This document shows, in pieces, positions 1 through 9,498 of a stretch of DNA of 64,000 nucleotides; within the stretch, counting starts at the first letter, position 1, and the number at the start of each line of letters is the position of its first letter. The DNA comes from Streptomyces sp. NBC_00461 (GTDB lineage: Bacteria; Actinomycetota; Actinomycetes; Streptomycetales; Streptomycetaceae). The position numbers and the translations under genes are program-made. The notes under the pieces are model-generated. The model was given only the letters and a program-made list of their open reading frames with translations, searched no databases and was not told the DNA's origin. The stretch is taken from the NCBI RefSeq assembly GCF_036013935.1, contig NZ_CP107902.1:6109001-6173000 (forward strand), in the 5' to 3' direction.

Positions 1-203
1 GTCCGGGAGAGTTCGGCCAGGAGCGCCGCGTAGGCCCGGCGCTTGCGGCCGCGGGGTGTCGTGCGTCCGCCCTCCCAGGAGGCCACGGCCCTGCCGGGGA
101 CACCGAGCCGCTTGGCGACCTGATCCTGCGTCAGCGAGGCCGCCTCGCGCAGGCGTCGGCGTTCCGTGGGCGGCGGCAGCGGGCTCGCGGGGTTCGGCGT
201 CAC
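1..203 (-). CDS. Helix-turn-helix (XRE-type) DNA-binding protein, N-terminal part only
   Basis: This is the first ~67 codons of a gene that runs off the left edge. After a Pro-rich start the peptide reads RRLREAASLTQDQVAKRLGV and then a VASWEGGRTTPRG-like recognition-helix segment, the classic Cro/CI (XRE) fold. The GTG start is chosen because it is in frame with the HTH and has AAGGGTG a few bases upstream. Role: presumably a transcription regulator; targets cannot be inferred. It diverges from the DUF6350 gene across an AT-rich gap that could hold both promoters. The C-terminal domain is outside the window, so the subfamily is unknown. Confidence 0.75.
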   Translation of the reverse strand, partial: MTPNPASPLPPPTERRRLREAASLTQDQVAKRLGVPGRAVASWEGGRTTPRGRKRRAYAALLAELSR

Positions 204-308
204 GGGGCACCCTTACGTACGAAAAAGTACATAAACGTATATTGAGCGACACTTCGGAGGTTTGCCTGTTACGACGAGAAAGCGCGTGTCGTTGGGAGCA
301 TGGCGGGC
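204..308. promoter_or_regulatory. Divergent AT-rich promoter region
   Basis: The stretch at about 213-245 is strikingly AT-rich for this genome and repeats GTAC/GTA steps (TACGTACG, AAGTACAT, AACGTATA) at roughly 12-bp spacing. It separates the divergent HTH gene and the DUF6350 gene, so it probably carries their promoters and perhaps an operator for the HTH protein. This is inference from composition; no clean -35/-10 pair is assigned. Confidence 0.35.
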
Positions 309-2255
309 GTGACCCAGATGACCGCTCGCCGACCTCCCCTGTCGTCCCTGCCGGCCCGGATGCGCGACCGCTCGCCCGGCCTCGGCGCCGGCCTCGTGGG
401 CGGTGTGCTGGCCGCCGGGCTGGGGCTCGGGTCGCTCGCCGTTCTCGTGGTGGTGCTGTGGATCAGCTCGCCGTATCCCGACAGCGGGCCCGGGGCGGCG
501 CTGCACGTCGCCGCGGCGCTCTGGCTGCTGGCGCACGGCGCCGAACTGGTCCGCACCGACACGCTCTCCGGTGCCCCCGTGCCGGTGGGGATCACACCGC
601 TGCTGCTGCTCGCCCTGCCGGTGTGGCTGGTGCACCGGGCGGCGCGGGACGCGGTGGACGGCGGCGGGGAGGACGAACCGCTCGGGTCCGGTCGTGCGGC
701 CTGGGTGGGTGTCGTCCTCGGCTATCTCGGCGTCGGCACGGCCGCCGCCCTGTACGCGTCCGGCGGACAACTGCGGCCGTCGTGGGAGCGGACCGCGGGG
801 TGCCCGCTGCTGGTCGTGATGGCCGCGGCCGGAGCGGGGGTGTGGACGGCGTACGGGCACCCGCGTGAGGCGGTCGTCGGCCTCCTGAAGCTGCTGCCGC
901 CAGGGATGCGGCGCTGGGCCCTGCGGTCGGCGGGGCTACGGCGCTGGTTCCCGCGGTCGGACACCCGCGCGCGCTTGGCTGTCGCGGCGCGGGCCGCGGG
1001 TGCGGGCACGGCGGCGCTCGTAGGGGGCGGGGCGGTACTGCTGGCGGTCTCACTGGTGTGGCACGGCGAGGCGGCGCGAGCAACCTTCCTGCAGCTCACG
1101 GAGGGCTGGTCGGGCCGTTTCGCCGTCCTGGTCCTGTGCCTCTTGCTGGTGCCGAACGCGGCAGTGTGGGGGGCGGCCTACGCCCTCGGACCGGGGTTCG
1201 TGCTGGGCGCGGGGCATGTGGTGGGGCCGCTGTCGGCGGCGCCGGAACCCCTGCTGCCGGCGTTTCCGCTCCTGGCCGCGGTACCGGAGGCGGGGACCGG
1301 AACGTGGCTGAACTGGCTCGCGGGAGTCGCTCCGCTGACGGCCGCGCTGACCGTCGGCTGGTTCGTGGGCCGGGCGGACCACCCCGCCGCCGGGCGGACC
1401 GCCGCACTGGCGGCCCTGTTCTGCGCGGCCGGCACGGCCGTTCTCGCGGGGCTGGCGGGCGGACGACTCGGAGTGCACGCGCTCGCCCGGTTCGGGCCGG
1501 TGTGGTGGGCGACGGGCGGTGCGGCGTTCGTATGGACGGCGGCCGTGGCGATTCCGACGGCACTGGGCCTACGGGCCTGGCGGTGCCGCAAGCGGAAGGT
1601 GGCCGAGGAGAGCGGGCGGCAGAAGACCGGGGAGCCGAAGTCCGGGGAGCCGAAGATCGGGGAGCCGAAGATCGGGGAGTCGAGAAGCGTGGAGTCGAGA
1701 AGCGTGGAGTCGATGAGCAGGGAAGCGAAGAGTGCGGAGCCGAAGAGTGCGGAGCTGAAGAGCGCAGAGTCGAAGAGCGCAAAGTCGAAGGAGCCGCAGG
1801 CCGTGGGGTCAAAGGTCGCGGGGCCGAGGATCGGGGAGCCGGGATCGCAGACGCCGAAGGGCAGGGGCAGGGGCCGGGTCCGACGGGCGGTGGTCTCGAT
1901 CGGAGCGTGGTTCGGGATCGGGAAGGGCCCGGGCCGGGAGGCGCAGGAGGTGGCGCCGGCGGGGACGGGCAAGTCGACCGTGCCCTACGACCAGGGCGAT
2001 GTGTACGGCCCGCTGCCCGACCGGGACAAGGCCATGTACGCGCCGTACGACTTCCTGCCCGTCAAACCGCTCCCCGAGCCGTCGACCCCATGGCGCGACG
2101 ACGTCACCCGCGAGGCCCGCTGGGCGGCACTGAAGAGCGCCTCCGACCTGCCCCGGACACCGGACGTGCCGGATGCACCGCCCGCTGCGGACGTACCGGA
2201 CGAACCGACAACGCCCGACGGACCCGCAATGCCCGACGCACCGACCGCACAGTGA
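309..2255 (+). CDS. DUF6350 family multi-spanning membrane protein (PerM-like) with repetitive charged tail
   Basis: The first ~425 residues contain about ten hydrophobic segments typical of the actinobacterial DUF6350 membrane family, which databases label cell division protein PerM; its biochemical role in Streptomyces is not established to my knowledge. The remaining ~220 residues are hydrophilic. They include a degenerate 5-residue repeat ([30 protein letters not shown], ... [15 protein letters not shown]) encoded by near-identical 15-bp units at about 1620-1800, then an Asp/Pro-rich end. The tail is predicted cytosolic. Start is ambiguous: ATG 300 sits only 1-2 nt after GGGAG, whereas GTG 309 has about 10 nt spacing and ATG 318 is a third option. 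The gene converges on the next gene with 28 bp between stops. Confidence 0.8.
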   Translation: MTQMTARRPPLSSLPARMRDRSPGLGAGLVGGVLAAGLGLGSLAVLVVVLWISSPYPDSGPGAALHVAAALWLLAHGAELVRTDTLSGAPVPVGITPLLLLALPVWLVHRAARDAVDGGGEDEPLGSGRAAWVGVVLGYLGVGTAAALYASGGQLRPSWERTAGCPLLVVMAAAGAGVWTAYGHPREAVVGLLKLLPPGMRRWALRSAGLRRWFPRSDTRARLAVAARAAGAGTAALVGGGAVLLAVSLVWHGEAARATFLQLTEGWSGRFAVLVLCLLLVPNAAVWGAAYALGPGFVLGAGHVVGPLSAAPEPLLPAFPLLAAVPEAGTGTWLNWLAGVAPLTAALTVGWFVGRADHPAAGRTAALAALFCAAGTAVLAGLAGGRLGVHALARFGPVWWATGGAAFVWTAAVAIPTALGLRAWRCRKRKVAEESGRQKTGEPKSGEPKIGEPKIGESRSVESRSVESMSREAKSAEPKSAELKSAESKSAKSKEPQAVGSKVAGPRIGEPGSQTPKGRGRGRVRRAVVSIGAWFGIGKGPGREAQEVAPAGTGKSTVPYDQGDVYGPLPDRDKAMYAPYDFLPVKPLPEPSTPWRDDVTREARWAALKSASDLPRTPDVPDAPPAADVPDEPTTPDGPAMPDAPTAQ

Positions 2256-2283
2256 ACGCCGACCGGCTCCGCCCCGCTGCCCG

Positions 2284-3063
2284 TCAGCCGTTCGTCCCCA
2301 GCACTCCCCGCAGCTCCTTCGGCAGCAGCTGGGTGCAGGACTGCTTCGCCTGGTTGGTGAGGGCGTCGTTCGTGCAGGAGTAGTAGTCGCTGTAGACCAG
2401 CTGGGCCGTGAAGGTCGCGGCGACCAGGGCGATGGCCAGGGAGGCCGTGACCAGACCGGTCACCGCCGCCGTCGTCTGGGGGCGGGCGGGCGGAGTGCCC
2501 GTGGGCTCGGGCTTGCCGGGCTTGGTGCGCAGGCTGCTCACGCCCCAGTACAGGGCGAGGGCGCCCAGCAGCAGGGCCACGTACGGCCAGCTGAAGAGGG
2601 CGAAGAAGAAGGCCCACATGCCGCTCAGCAGGGCGAAGCGGGCGCGGCGCTGGGAGGCATCGGTCGGGTCCCAGCGCATGCCCGAGCCCGGGGTGTTGCC
2701 GCCCTGGCCCTCGGGGCCGGGGGACGGCGGACGGCCCGGACGCTCGCCGAACCCGCCGGGGGAGCGGCCCGGCTGGCGGTCGCTCCACTGACTGCCCCAG
2801 GGGGAGTCGGGGTCGTCCGATCCGTCGCCGCTCTCCCCGTCGGCGGGGCGGCGCGGCTGCCACGGACGGTCCGGGGTGCCCTCCGGCGGTGGCGCGAAGG
2901 GGTTGTCGTCCTGGGTGCCACCACTCTGCTCGTCACCGGACTTCTTGTCCGAGGGAGCATCGGGAGGCGAGGCGGGCCGCTCCCGCAGCAGGACGGCGCC
3001 ACGCTTCCCTCCCTGCGCGGACTGCGGAGGGAGTCTGAGGAGTCGCAGGCTGCGGTCCGACAT
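2284..3063 (-). CDS. Pro/Gly-rich N-terminus membrane protein of unknown function
   Basis: About 259 residues. Roughly the first 140 are polar and low in complexity (many Pro, Gly, Asp, Ser; repeated RP and SP pairs), suggesting a disordered cytosolic region. Two or three hydrophobic helices follow (around residues 150-185 and 203-228). A short external C-terminus carries two Cys residues 13 apart (SCTNDAL and KQSC), which may form a disulfide. The ATG start is taken over an in-frame TTG one codon upstream; ribosome-binding sequence is weak. Small membrane proteins of this architecture are commonly found beside purN in Streptomyces. No function can be assigned. Confidence 0.7.
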   Translation of the reverse strand: MSDRSLRLLRLPPQSAQGGKRGAVLLRERPASPPDAPSDKKSGDEQSGGTQDDNPFAPPPEGTPDRPWQPRRPADGESGDGSDDPDSPWGSQWSDRQPGRSPGGFGERPGRPPSPGPEGQGGNTPGSGMRWDPTDASQRRARFALLSGMWAFFFALFSWPYVALLLGALALYWGVSSLRTKPGKPEPTGTPPARPQTTAAVTGLVTASLAIALVAATFTAQLVYSDYYSCTNDALTNQAKQSCTQLLPKELRGVLGTNG

Positions 3064-3124
3064 CAAGTGAGCGTCTTCCCCTAGGAGATACGGCGATGAT
3101 CAGGCGTTCGTACGGCTGTCTTTC

Positions 3125-3222
3125 GTGACCCGTCACTTCGGAAACGCACAGCGCGACGACCACGTTCCCGCCCGGGCCCTCCCAGACGCTACCTTCCGGC
3201 CACGCCCCCGTCCCGTGGGGGC
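3125..3222. other. Palindrome and small stem-loop in the gap before purN
   Basis: The 294-bp gap before purN holds a 12-bp perfect palindrome GTGACCCGTCAC (3125-3136), about 60 bp upstream of the divergent membrane-protein gene, and a hairpin-forming GCCCCC/GGGGGC pair (3204-3222). The palindrome could be an operator. I cannot tie it to a named regulator, and nothing resembling a ZTP riboswitch is present here. Confidence 0.3.
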
Positions 3223-3357
3223 CGCCCGGAGTGCCGGTATCGTTGCTGGCGGTCGGCCGCTTCGTAGACTTCCCCGTATCCCGGGGCGTGATGCATTAGG
3301 ACGAATGTACAAAGCGCTGGCCGCCGGCAGAACGCTCCCCCGAGAAAGGGCCCCACC

Positions 3358-3987
3358 GTGGCCGCCAAGCCCGTGGTCAAGCGCCTCGTCGTGCTGGTTT
3401 CCGGATCCGGAACCAATCTGCAGGCGCTCCTCGACGAGATCGCGGCCCACGGCACCGAGGCCTACGGCGCCGAGATCGTGGCCGTCGGCGCCGACCGCGA
3501 GGGCATCGAGGGGCTCGCGCGCGCGGAGCGTGCGGGACTGCCGACCTTCGTGCGGAAGGTCAAGGACCACGACTCCCGCGAGGAGTGGGACGCGGCGCTG
3601 GCCGAATCCGTCGCGGCGTACGAGCCCGACCTCGTCGTCTCCGCCGGCTTCATGAAGATCGTGGGGAAGGAGTTCCTCGCGCGCTTCGGCGGGCGGTTCG
3701 TGAACACCCACCCCGCTCTGCTGCCCAGTTTCCCGGGAGCCCACGGTGTGCGTGACGCGCTCGCGTACGGCGCCAAGGTCACCGGCTGCACCGTCCACTT
3801 CGTCGACGACGGCGTCGACACCGGACCGATCATCGCCCAGGGCGTGGTCGAGATCCGGGACGAGGACGACGAGAGCGCTCTGCACGAGCGCATCAAGGAA
3901 GTCGAGCGAAGGCTGCTCGTCGAGGTCGTGGGGCGGCTCGCCCGCAACGGCCACCGCATTGAGGGACGAAAGGTAGTTATCCAGTGA
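3358..3987 (+). CDS. purN: Phosphoribosylglycinamide formyltransferase (GART)
   Basis: PurN transfers a formyl group from 10-formyl-THF to GAR in de novo purine synthesis (cytosol). The 209-residue length is normal. The glycine-rich phosphate loop GSGTN is at residues 16-20. The signature [12 protein letters not shown] supplies the catalytic Asn116 and His118, and Asp154 in DDGVDTGP completes the triad. The GTG start follows GAAAGGGCC. The stop overlaps the purH start by 4 bp (GTGA), so the two are translationally coupled. Formyl-THF supply links it to folD and glyA elsewhere in the window. Confidence 0.97.
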   Translation: MAAKPVVKRLVVLVSGSGTNLQALLDEIAAHGTEAYGAEIVAVGADREGIEGLARAERAGLPTFVRKVKDHDSREEWDAALAESVAAYEPDLVVSAGFMKIVGKEFLARFGGRFVNTHPALLPSFPGAHGVRDALAYGAKVTGCTVHFVDDGVDTGPIIAQGVVEIRDEDDESALHERIKEVERRLLVEVVGRLARNGHRIEGRKVVIQ

Positions 3988-5555
3988 CCGCCACCGCCGA
4001 GAGCAGCAAGCGGCCCATTCGCCGGGCGCTCGTCAGCGTCTACGACAAGACCGGACTGGAAGACCTCGCGCGCGGGCTGCACGAGGCCGGTGTCGAGCTC
4101 GTCTCCACCGGGTCCACGGCCGGCCGTATCGCCGCCGCCGGTGTCCCCGTCACCAAGGTCGAGGAGCTGACCGGCTTCCCCGAGTGCCTGGACGGCCGGG
4201 TCAAGACCCTGCACCCCAAGGTGCACGCGGGCATCCTCGCCGACCTGCGGCTCGAGGACCACCAGCGCCAGCTCGCCGAGCTGGGCGTCGAGCCGTTCGA
4301 CCTCGTCGTGGTCAACCTCTACCCGTTCCGCGAGACCGTCGCCTCGGGCGCCTCGCCCGACGAGTGCGTCGAGCAGATCGACATCGGCGGGCCGTCGATG
4401 GTCCGCGCGGCCGCCAAGAACCACCCGTCGGTCGCCGTCGTCACCAGCCCGGCGCGGTACGCGGACGTCCTCGGCGCGGTCGAGGGCGGCGGCTTCGACC
4501 TCGCCACCCGCAAGCGGCTGGCCGCGGAGGCCTTCCGGCACACGGCCGAGTACGACATCGCGGTGGCGAGCTGGTTCGCCAGCGCCTATGCGCCCGCCGA
4601 CGACTCCCAGTTCCCCGAGTTCATCGCGGCCGCCCTGGAGCGCAAGAGCACCCTGCGCTACGGCGAGAACCCGCACCAGCCCGCCGCGCTCTACGTCGAC
4701 GGCACGGGCGTCGGTCTCGCGGAGGCCGAGCAGCTGCACGGCAAGGAGATGTCGTACAACAACTACACGGACACGGACGCCGCCCGCCGTGCCGCGTACG
4801 ACCACGACGAGCCGGCCGTCGCGATCATCAAGCACGCCAACCCCTGTGGCATCGCGGTCGGTTCGGACGTCGCCGAGGCGCACCGCAAGGCGCACGCGTG
4901 CGACCCGCTGTCCGCGTTCGGCGGGGTGATCGCGGTCAACCGCCCGGTGTCGAAGGAGATGGCGGAGCAGGTCGCGGAGATCTTCACCGAGGTCATCGTC
5001 GCGCCGGACTACGAGGAGGGGGCCCTCGAAGCCCTCGCCAAGAAGAAGAACATCCGGGTGCTGAAGGCCCCGGCCGCGCCCTCGCACCCCGCCGAGGTCA
5101 AGCCCATCGACGGCGGTGCGCTCCTCCAGGTCACCGACCGCCTCCAGGCCGAGGGCGACGACCCGGCCAACTGGACGCTCGCGACCGGCGAGGCGCTCAC
5201 CGCCGACGAGCTGGCCGAGCTCTCCTTCGCCTGGAAGGCCTGCCGCGCCGTCAAGTCCAACGCGATCCTCCTCGCCAAGGACGGCGCCTCGGTCGGCGTA
5301 GGCATGGGCCAGGTCAACCGCGTCGACTCCGCGAAGCTCGCCGTCGAGCGGGCGGGCGCCGAGCGCGCACAGGGCTCGTACGCCGCCTCGGACGCGTTCT
5401 TCCCCTTCCCGGACGGCCTGGAGATCCTGGTCGATGCCGGCGTCAAGGCCGTGGTCCAGCCGGGCGGTTCGGTCCGCGACGAACTGGTCGTGGAGGCCGC
5501 GAAGAAGGCGGGCGTCACGATGTACTTCACGGGGACGCGGCACTTCTTCCACTGA
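3984..5555 (+). CDS. purH: Bifunctional AICAR transformylase / IMP cyclohydrolase
   Basis: PurH carries out the last two steps to IMP: formylation of AICAR with 10-formyl-THF, then ring closure. Length of 523 residues is typical. The N-terminal ~150 residues form the MGS-like IMP cyclohydrolase domain ([15 protein letters not shown]). The larger C-terminal domain has the Lys283-His284 pair in [10 protein letters not shown] that is catalytic in AICAR transformylases. The GTG start overlaps the purN stop by 4 bp. The gene ends 39 bp before the convergent kinase gene, with no obvious terminator hairpin between. AICAR accumulation here is the upstream event sensed as ZTP by the glyA riboswitch at 36.55 kb. 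Confidence 0.98.
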   Translation: MTATAESSKRPIRRALVSVYDKTGLEDLARGLHEAGVELVSTGSTAGRIAAAGVPVTKVEELTGFPECLDGRVKTLHPKVHAGILADLRLEDHQRQLAELGVEPFDLVVVNLYPFRETVASGASPDECVEQIDIGGPSMVRAAAKNHPSVAVVTSPARYADVLGAVEGGGFDLATRKRLAAEAFRHTAEYDIAVASWFASAYAPADDSQFPEFIAAALERKSTLRYGENPHQPAALYVDGTGVGLAEAEQLHGKEMSYNNYTDTDAARRAAYDHDEPAVAIIKHANPCGIAVGSDVAEAHRKAHACDPLSAFGGVIAVNRPVSKEMAEQVAEIFTEVIVAPDYEEGALEALAKKKNIRVLKAPAAPSHPAEVKPIDGGALLQVTDRLQAEGDDPANWTLATGEALTADELAELSFAWKACRAVKSNAILLAKDGASVGVGMGQVNRVDSAKLAVERAGAERAQGSYAASDAFFPFPDGLEILVDAGVKAVVQPGGSVRDELVVEAAKKAGVTMYFTGTRHFFH

Positions 5556-5594
5556 CGGACACCTCACCCGGGCGGCGCTGCGCCGGATCGACAC

Positions 5595-7373
5595 CTACGT
5601 CGAACTGCGCAGTGCCGCCCAGGTGTTGGGGCCCACTTCGCCGTCCACGGCAAGGCCCTTGTCCCGTTGGAACTGCTTCACCGCGGCCAGCGTGGCGTCG
5701 CCGAACTGGCCGTCCACGCCCGCTTCGCCGACGCTGTAGCCGCGCTTGGTGAGCATGCACTGTACCTGGACCACGCGCTGCCCCTTGTCGCCGTGGACGG
5801 TGAGCTCGGTACCGGAGTAGTACGTGCACTGGGAGCTCCAGGGCGGGGTGGCGGGCGTTGTCGCGGTCTTGGTGGGGGTGGCGGTGGGAGCGCTGCCGCC
5901 ACCGCTTTCGTTGCCGTCGGACGGGGCGGAGGCTTCGTCGGAGGGCGTGGCCTGCGTACCGCCCGCACTGCCGCCCGCGGATGCGTTGGGGCTCTCTGAC
6001 GCCTCGGCCTCCTCCTTCCCCGAGGCGGTTTCCTTCTGCTTCTCCTTGTCGCCGGAGGGCGAGGCGGAGGAGCTGGGGATGGCAGAGGCCTGCGCGTCGC
6101 CGGGTGTGGTGCTGCCGGCGGCCGTCGGTGCCGCCGAGGCCGTTTCGCCGAGGGACGGGCGGGTGAGGGAGAAGGCGCCCGCGGCGACGGCGCACACGGC
6201 GAGGCCCGCGGCCACGGCGAGGTACGCCTTCCGCTTCCTCCGGCGGCTGCCGCCGTCCTCGGGGGCCGGGGCCTGCGCGGAGGTGGCGTACTGCATGGGC
6301 GGCATCGGCGGGGTGGGCGTGAAGGCGGGGCCGGGGGCGGGGGACGCCGTGCGCTCCGTCGGCGCACGCAAATGGACGGTCTCCTGGACGGAGACGGATT
6401 CCAGGACGTCGCAGGCCTGCCGTCGGGCGAGCAGCCGTGCGGCCAGCGGCTCGTGCCAGGGGGCCGCGCCGCTGTGACCGGCCGACGTGGCGGCGTCGAG
6501 GAGTTGCCGCGGGGTGGGGCGTCCGGCGGGGTCCTTGGCGAGGCAGGCGGACAGGAGCGCCGCCAACGCCGGGTCCGCCGCCGCGAGTTCGGCCATGATC
6601 TCGGGCTTGGGTTCCTCGAACGCGACACGATGCATCACGTCGACGCCCGTTCCGTCCCCGAAGGGGGCGTGGCCGGTCGCGGCGTAGATCAGGCTCCCCG
6701 CGAGCGAGAAGACGTCGGAGGCGGTGTCGCAGCGCCCCTCGCGCAGATACTCGGGCGACATGAAGGCGGGCGTGCCGACCCTGCTCCCGGTCGAGGTGAT
6801 CGCGCTGCTGTCGGTGGCCTGCGCGATGCCGAAGTCGATGACGTGCGCGCCCTGCAGGGACAGGATCACGTTGGACGGCTTGAGATCCCGGTGTACGACG
6901 CCGACGGCGGCCATCGACGACAGAGCCTGCCCAAGGTCCGCCACCAGCCGCCACACGCCGGCCGGCGCCAGTGTGCCGCAGTCGCGCACGGCGTCGGCGA
7001 GGTTGAGGCCGGGTACGTACTGCGTGGCCATCCACAGCAGCGTGTCGTCGAAGCCGGTGCCGAGCAGCTGCGGCGCACGCGGGGTGTGGACCCGGGCATG
7101 CACGGAGGCCTCCCGCTCGAAACGCCGCCGGAACCGGGGGTCTTCGGCGTACTCGGGGCGGATCACCTTGACGGCGGCGAGACCGGGGGTGTCGTCGGCG
7201 GGGCGGGCGAGGTAGACGCGGCCCATGCCGCCGCTGCCGAGTAGGCCGAGGGGGGCGTAGGGGCCGATGCGGCCGGGGTCGGTCGGCTGCATCGGCGTCG
7301 CGCCCGCATGCGTCAGAGCCGCGTCACCGGACGCCGGGGTGTACGACGGCATGGGTTGCCGCTGGTCCGTCAT
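5595..7373 (-). CDS. Membrane Ser/Thr protein kinase with C-terminal peptidoglycan-binding domain
   Basis: A Hanks-type kinase fills residues ~38-300: Gly loop GSGGMG, Lys69 in AVKVI, a canonical HRDLKPSN (161-168), DFG from Asp180, and activation-loop VGTPAFMSPE. After a linker and a basic stop-transfer patch (RRRKRK), one helix (~380-400) spans the membrane. A long Ser/Thr/Pro/Glu-rich stalk follows. The last ~75 residues (VDGQFGDATLAAVKQFQ ... VDGEVGPNTWAAL) match the PG_binding_1 fold. Hence a cytosolic kinase probably coupled to cell-wall sensing. All catalytic residues are intact, unlike the two kinases further on. It is transcribed alone, convergent with purH. Ligand and targets are unknown. 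Confidence 0.92.
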   Translation of the reverse strand: MTDQRQPMPSYTPASGDAALTHAGATPMQPTDPGRIGPYAPLGLLGSGGMGRVYLARPADDTPGLAAVKVIRPEYAEDPRFRRRFEREASVHARVHTPRAPQLLGTGFDDTLLWMATQYVPGLNLADAVRDCGTLAPAGVWRLVADLGQALSSMAAVGVVHRDLKPSNVILSLQGAHVIDFGIAQATDSSAITSTGSRVGTPAFMSPEYLREGRCDTASDVFSLAGSLIYAATGHAPFGDGTGVDVMHRVAFEEPKPEIMAELAAADPALAALLSACLAKDPAGRPTPRQLLDAATSAGHSGAAPWHEPLAARLLARRQACDVLESVSVQETVHLRAPTERTASPAPGPAFTPTPPMPPMQYATSAQAPAPEDGGSRRRKRKAYLAVAAGLAVCAVAAGAFSLTRPSLGETASAAPTAAGSTTPGDAQASAIPSSSASPSGDKEKQKETASGKEEAEASESPNASAGGSAGGTQATPSDEASAPSDGNESGGGSAPTATPTKTATTPATPPWSSQCTYYSGTELTVHGDKGQRVVQVQCMLTKRGYSVGEAGVDGQFGDATLAAVKQFQRDKGLAVDGEVGPNTWAALRSST

Positions 7374-7481
7374 CGATCCCCCGAGTGTTGTTCTGCCTCC
7401 CCAACGTGCGCTTGTGTCACGATGGTTGGTGCGAGGCTATCGCGTGGGGCGGGGGAGTGGTTCGAGGGCCGGTGGTCCCGC

Positions 7482-7838
7482 TCAGGTGTTCTTCGGGTAC
7501 ACGGTGTACTCGTGGCAGTCGGCGCACCCCTTCACCAGCGCCTTGTCGAACTTGCCGTGGGGACTGTTCAGGGTGACCTGGTGCTTGTCGTGGTGCCAGT
7601 CTCCCCACCCGTCCCCGTGGACACGCACCCACACGTCGCCCTGGCAGCCGGTGTTGTACTTGATGCCGGTGGCCTTGACCGTGCTGAGGTCGAGCGAGTA
7701 GACGGACCCGCACGAACGGCTGTACATCAGCCATCCCCGCTCCTCTTCGAGGATCGAGTCGGCCGCGGAGGCGGGGGTGGTGGCGAGCATGAGAGCCGCG
7801 GCGAGACTGCCGAGGACGGTGATGGTGCGCTTGCCCAT
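7482..7838 (-). CDS. Small secreted protein with a CXXCH motif
   Basis: Encodes 118 residues. The start is the ATG preceded by a strong GGGAGG site; longer in-frame extensions overlap the upstream gene and lack one. A Sec signal peptide is clear (MGKRTITVLG ... TTPASA, cleavage near residue 25). The mature part of ~93 residues has four Cys in SCGS, TGCQG and GCADCH, and many Trp/His/Asp (HGDGWGDWHHDKH). The last pair forms CXXCH, the pattern of covalent haem attachment, but two disulfides are the simpler reading. Function is unknown. It lies just downstream of the ATP-binding protein gene and has in its promoter area a 23-bp element shared with the I36-like secreted gene at 13.1 kb. Confidence 0.75.
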   Translation of the reverse strand: MGKRTITVLGSLAAALMLATTPASAADSILEEERGWLMYSRSCGSVYSLDLSTVKATGIKYNTGCQGDVWVRVHGDGWGDWHHDKHQVTLNSPHGKFDKALVKGCADCHEYTVYPKNT

Positions 7839-7894
7839 GAGGGTTCCTCCCGTTGTCGAAGCAGGTACCACTGTGGGGCGGCCGGGGACCGCGC

Positions 7895-7917
7895 GGTACC
7901 TCGAACGTTTCAGGGTC
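7895..7917 (-). promoter_or_regulatory. 23-bp element (copy 1) upstream of a secreted-protein gene
   Basis: On the minus strand it reads GACCCTGAAACGTT then CGAGGTACC. It matches the sequence at 13184-13206 at 21 of 23 positions and lies 57 bp upstream of the secreted-protein start. It spans the stop codon of the upstream gene, so coding constraint does not explain the match. A shared promoter or operator is the likely meaning (inference). Confidence 0.45.
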
Positions 7918-8281
7918 CGGACAGCTCGCACCACACGGTCTTGCCCGCAGGTGTCAGCCACACGCCCCAGCGCCGGGCGACCGCGTCGAGCAGGAGCAGA
8001 CCGCGGCCGGTCTCGTCGTCCGGGTTCGGGTGGCGGGCGATGAGCCAGGCGTGCGGGTCGGGGTCGGTGACCTCCAGGCGGGTACGGCCGTCCGGGGTGC
8101 GGAACAGGCGGACGGCCACCGGGGTGCTCTCGCCGACATGCTTGATCACGTTGGTGAGCAATTCGGTCACGCAGAGCTGGACTTCGGGGCAGGGTGCGCC
8201 GAGGTGCTCGCGGACGGCGTGGCGTACCTCCGGTACGGCCTTGGGGAGTGCGAGCAGTTCGAGGACGAGCGGTTCGTTCAC
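7910..8281 (-). CDS. RsbW-like ATP-binding (anti-sigma type HATPase) regulatory protein
   Basis: A 123-residue single-domain GHKL ATPase of the HATPase_c_2 type. The N-box is visible as VTELLTNVIKH, the G1 motif as DPDPHAW and the G2 region as ETGRGLLLLDAVARRWG. Streptomyces encode many such proteins next to XRE and DUF397 genes; whether they phosphorylate anti-anti-sigma factors or simply bind partners is mostly untested. The GTG start overlaps the stop of the small upstream gene by 4 bp (GTGA), so the two are co-translated. They diverge from the XRE gene. Confidence 0.88.
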   Translation of the reverse strand: MNEPLVLELLALPKAVPEVRHAVREHLGAPCPEVQLCVTELLTNVIKHVGESTPVAVRLFRTPDGRTRLEVTDPDPHAWLIARHPNPDDETGRGLLLLDAVARRWGVWLTPAGKTVWCELSGP

Positions 8282-8490
8282 CGGCCCGCCGCCTTGCGCA
8301 GGGCGGTGATCAGGGCGCGGGCGGTGGCCTGGTTGCAGTTGCCGAGTGCGATGAGAGGCCGTACGGGGAGCGCGCCGGCGAACGTCGGCAGGTCCACGCC
8401 GAGGGAGGGGAGCGTGATGCCGTTCGCCTCCAGGGCGGTGCGGAGGTCTTCGACGCAGGCGTCGGTGTCGTCGTCGTGGGGGCGGTTCAT
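8278..8490 (-). CDS. Small acidic protein of an XRE/DUF397 regulatory cluster
   Basis: About 70 residues, starting at the ATG of MNRPHDDDTD, which has AGAAAGG upstream; an in-frame start 16 codons earlier has poorer context. The body is Asp/Leu/Ala-rich and ends in LGNCNQATARALITALR, a helical pattern seen in small proteins that accompany Streptomyces ATP-binding/XRE pairs. No enzymatic motif. It is translationally coupled to the ATP-binding protein and diverges from the XRE regulator. Its role is unknown; a partner or modulator of the regulator is a guess from position. Confidence 0.6.
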   Translation of the reverse strand: MNRPHDDDTDACVEDLRTALEANGITLPSLGVDLPTFAGALPVRPLIALGNCNQATARALITALRKAAGR

Positions 8491-8613
8491 GGGCGTACGC
8501 CTTTCTGCGGCCTGTGCGCTCTGTGAGGAATCAGTCACAGCGTGGCGTCAAGGGGCGTACCGTGAAAAGTGTTTGGGTTGCGCCCGGTAACAGGCAAATG
8601 GCGGTGGTGAGTT

Positions 8614-9498
8614 GTGCCCCCTCGTAAGGATCCCGACGCGTCGGCGAACGTCCCCTCCTTCTACGGCGCCGAGTTGCGCTTCAAGAGGGAGGAAGCGGGC
8701 CTGACGCTCGAACAGCTGGCGGAGGGGAGCTTCCGGGGCATCCCGTTCCTCAGTCAGATCGAGCGGGGCGAGCGGCGCATGCCGATGGATCTGGCCCGGC
8801 ACGTCGACAAGGTGCTGAAGACGGACGGATTTTTCGAGCGGCGCTGTGAAGACGCCCGCAAGGCGAAGCAGTCGGGGCATGCGGAGTACTTCGCGGATGT
8901 CGCGGAGATGGAGAAACATGCGGAGACGATCGAGGACTGGGCGCCGTCGCTGATCCCAGGGCTGTTGCAGACCAGGGCGTACGCCCAGAAGGTTGTGGAG
9001 ACCTCGCTGCCGTGGCTGCCGCCCGAGACCGTCGAGAACCAAGTCAAGGCCCGCATGGAGCGCGCGAAGCTCTGGGAGTGTGAGGAGCACCCGTCGTTCT
9101 GGGCTGTTCTCCACGAGTCGCTGATCCGCAGGCCGCTCCTGGACCCCGAGGAGATGGCCGTCCAGCTCAGGCACATCGCGCACGTAATCCGCTCCACGCA
9201 GAGCGTTCTGCAGATCCTTCCGGAAACATCAGCCGCGCACCCGTTCATGATGGGCATGGTCAGGGTCATGACCTTCCCGGACGCACCACCGGTGGTGTAC
9301 ACGGAGGGACTCCACAGCGGCCAGCTCATCGACTATCCGGCCCTCGTGAAGAACTACCGGAGGTCGTACGATCTGCTCAGGGCAGCGGCGCTGCCACCGG
9401 AGGCCTCCCTGGCCGTGATCGAGGCAGCAGCAGAGGATTACCGGAATGAATCCCAACAGCAGGATCGACCTGAGCTCCGTTCAGTGGCGCAAGAGTAG
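8614..9498 (+). CDS. XRE-family regulator with DUF5753 domain
   Basis: 294 residues. An N-terminal Cro/CI HTH (ELRFKREEAGLTLEQLAEGS ... LSQIERGERRMP, residues ~15-60) is followed by the ~180-residue DUF5753 domain, recognised by the conserved opening EDWAPSLIPGLLQTRAYA and by FWAVLHESLIRRP. Relatives such as WhiJ act in Streptomyces development and antibiotic control, usually with a DUF397 partner. The GTG start follows GGTGAG. Its 3' end overlaps the DUF397 gene by 53 bp in another frame, so the pair is co-transcribed. A DNA-binding regulator is confident; the regulon is not inferable. Confidence 0.92.
   Translation: MPPRKDPDASANVPSFYGAELRFKREEAGLTLEQLAEGSFRGIPFLSQIERGERRMPMDLARHVDKVLKTDGFFERRCEDARKAKQSGHAEYFADVAEMEKHAETIEDWAPSLIPGLLQTRAYAQKVVETSLPWLPPETVENQVKARMERAKLWECEEHPSFWAVLHESLIRRPLLDPEEMAVQLRHIAHVIRSTQSVLQILPETSAAHPFMMGMVRVMTFPDAPPVVYTEGLHSGQLIDYPALVKNYRRSYDLLRAAALPPEASLAVIEAAAEDYRNESQQQDRPELRSVAQE

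Noticed and set aside
1620..1800. Possible CRISPR-like repeats
   Set aside because: The 15-bp units are contiguous, in frame and encode pentapeptides, with no spacers.
3064..3357. Possible ZTP riboswitch before purN
   Set aside because: Neither the CGTGACTGGCG core nor the CGCCTGGGC segment is present.
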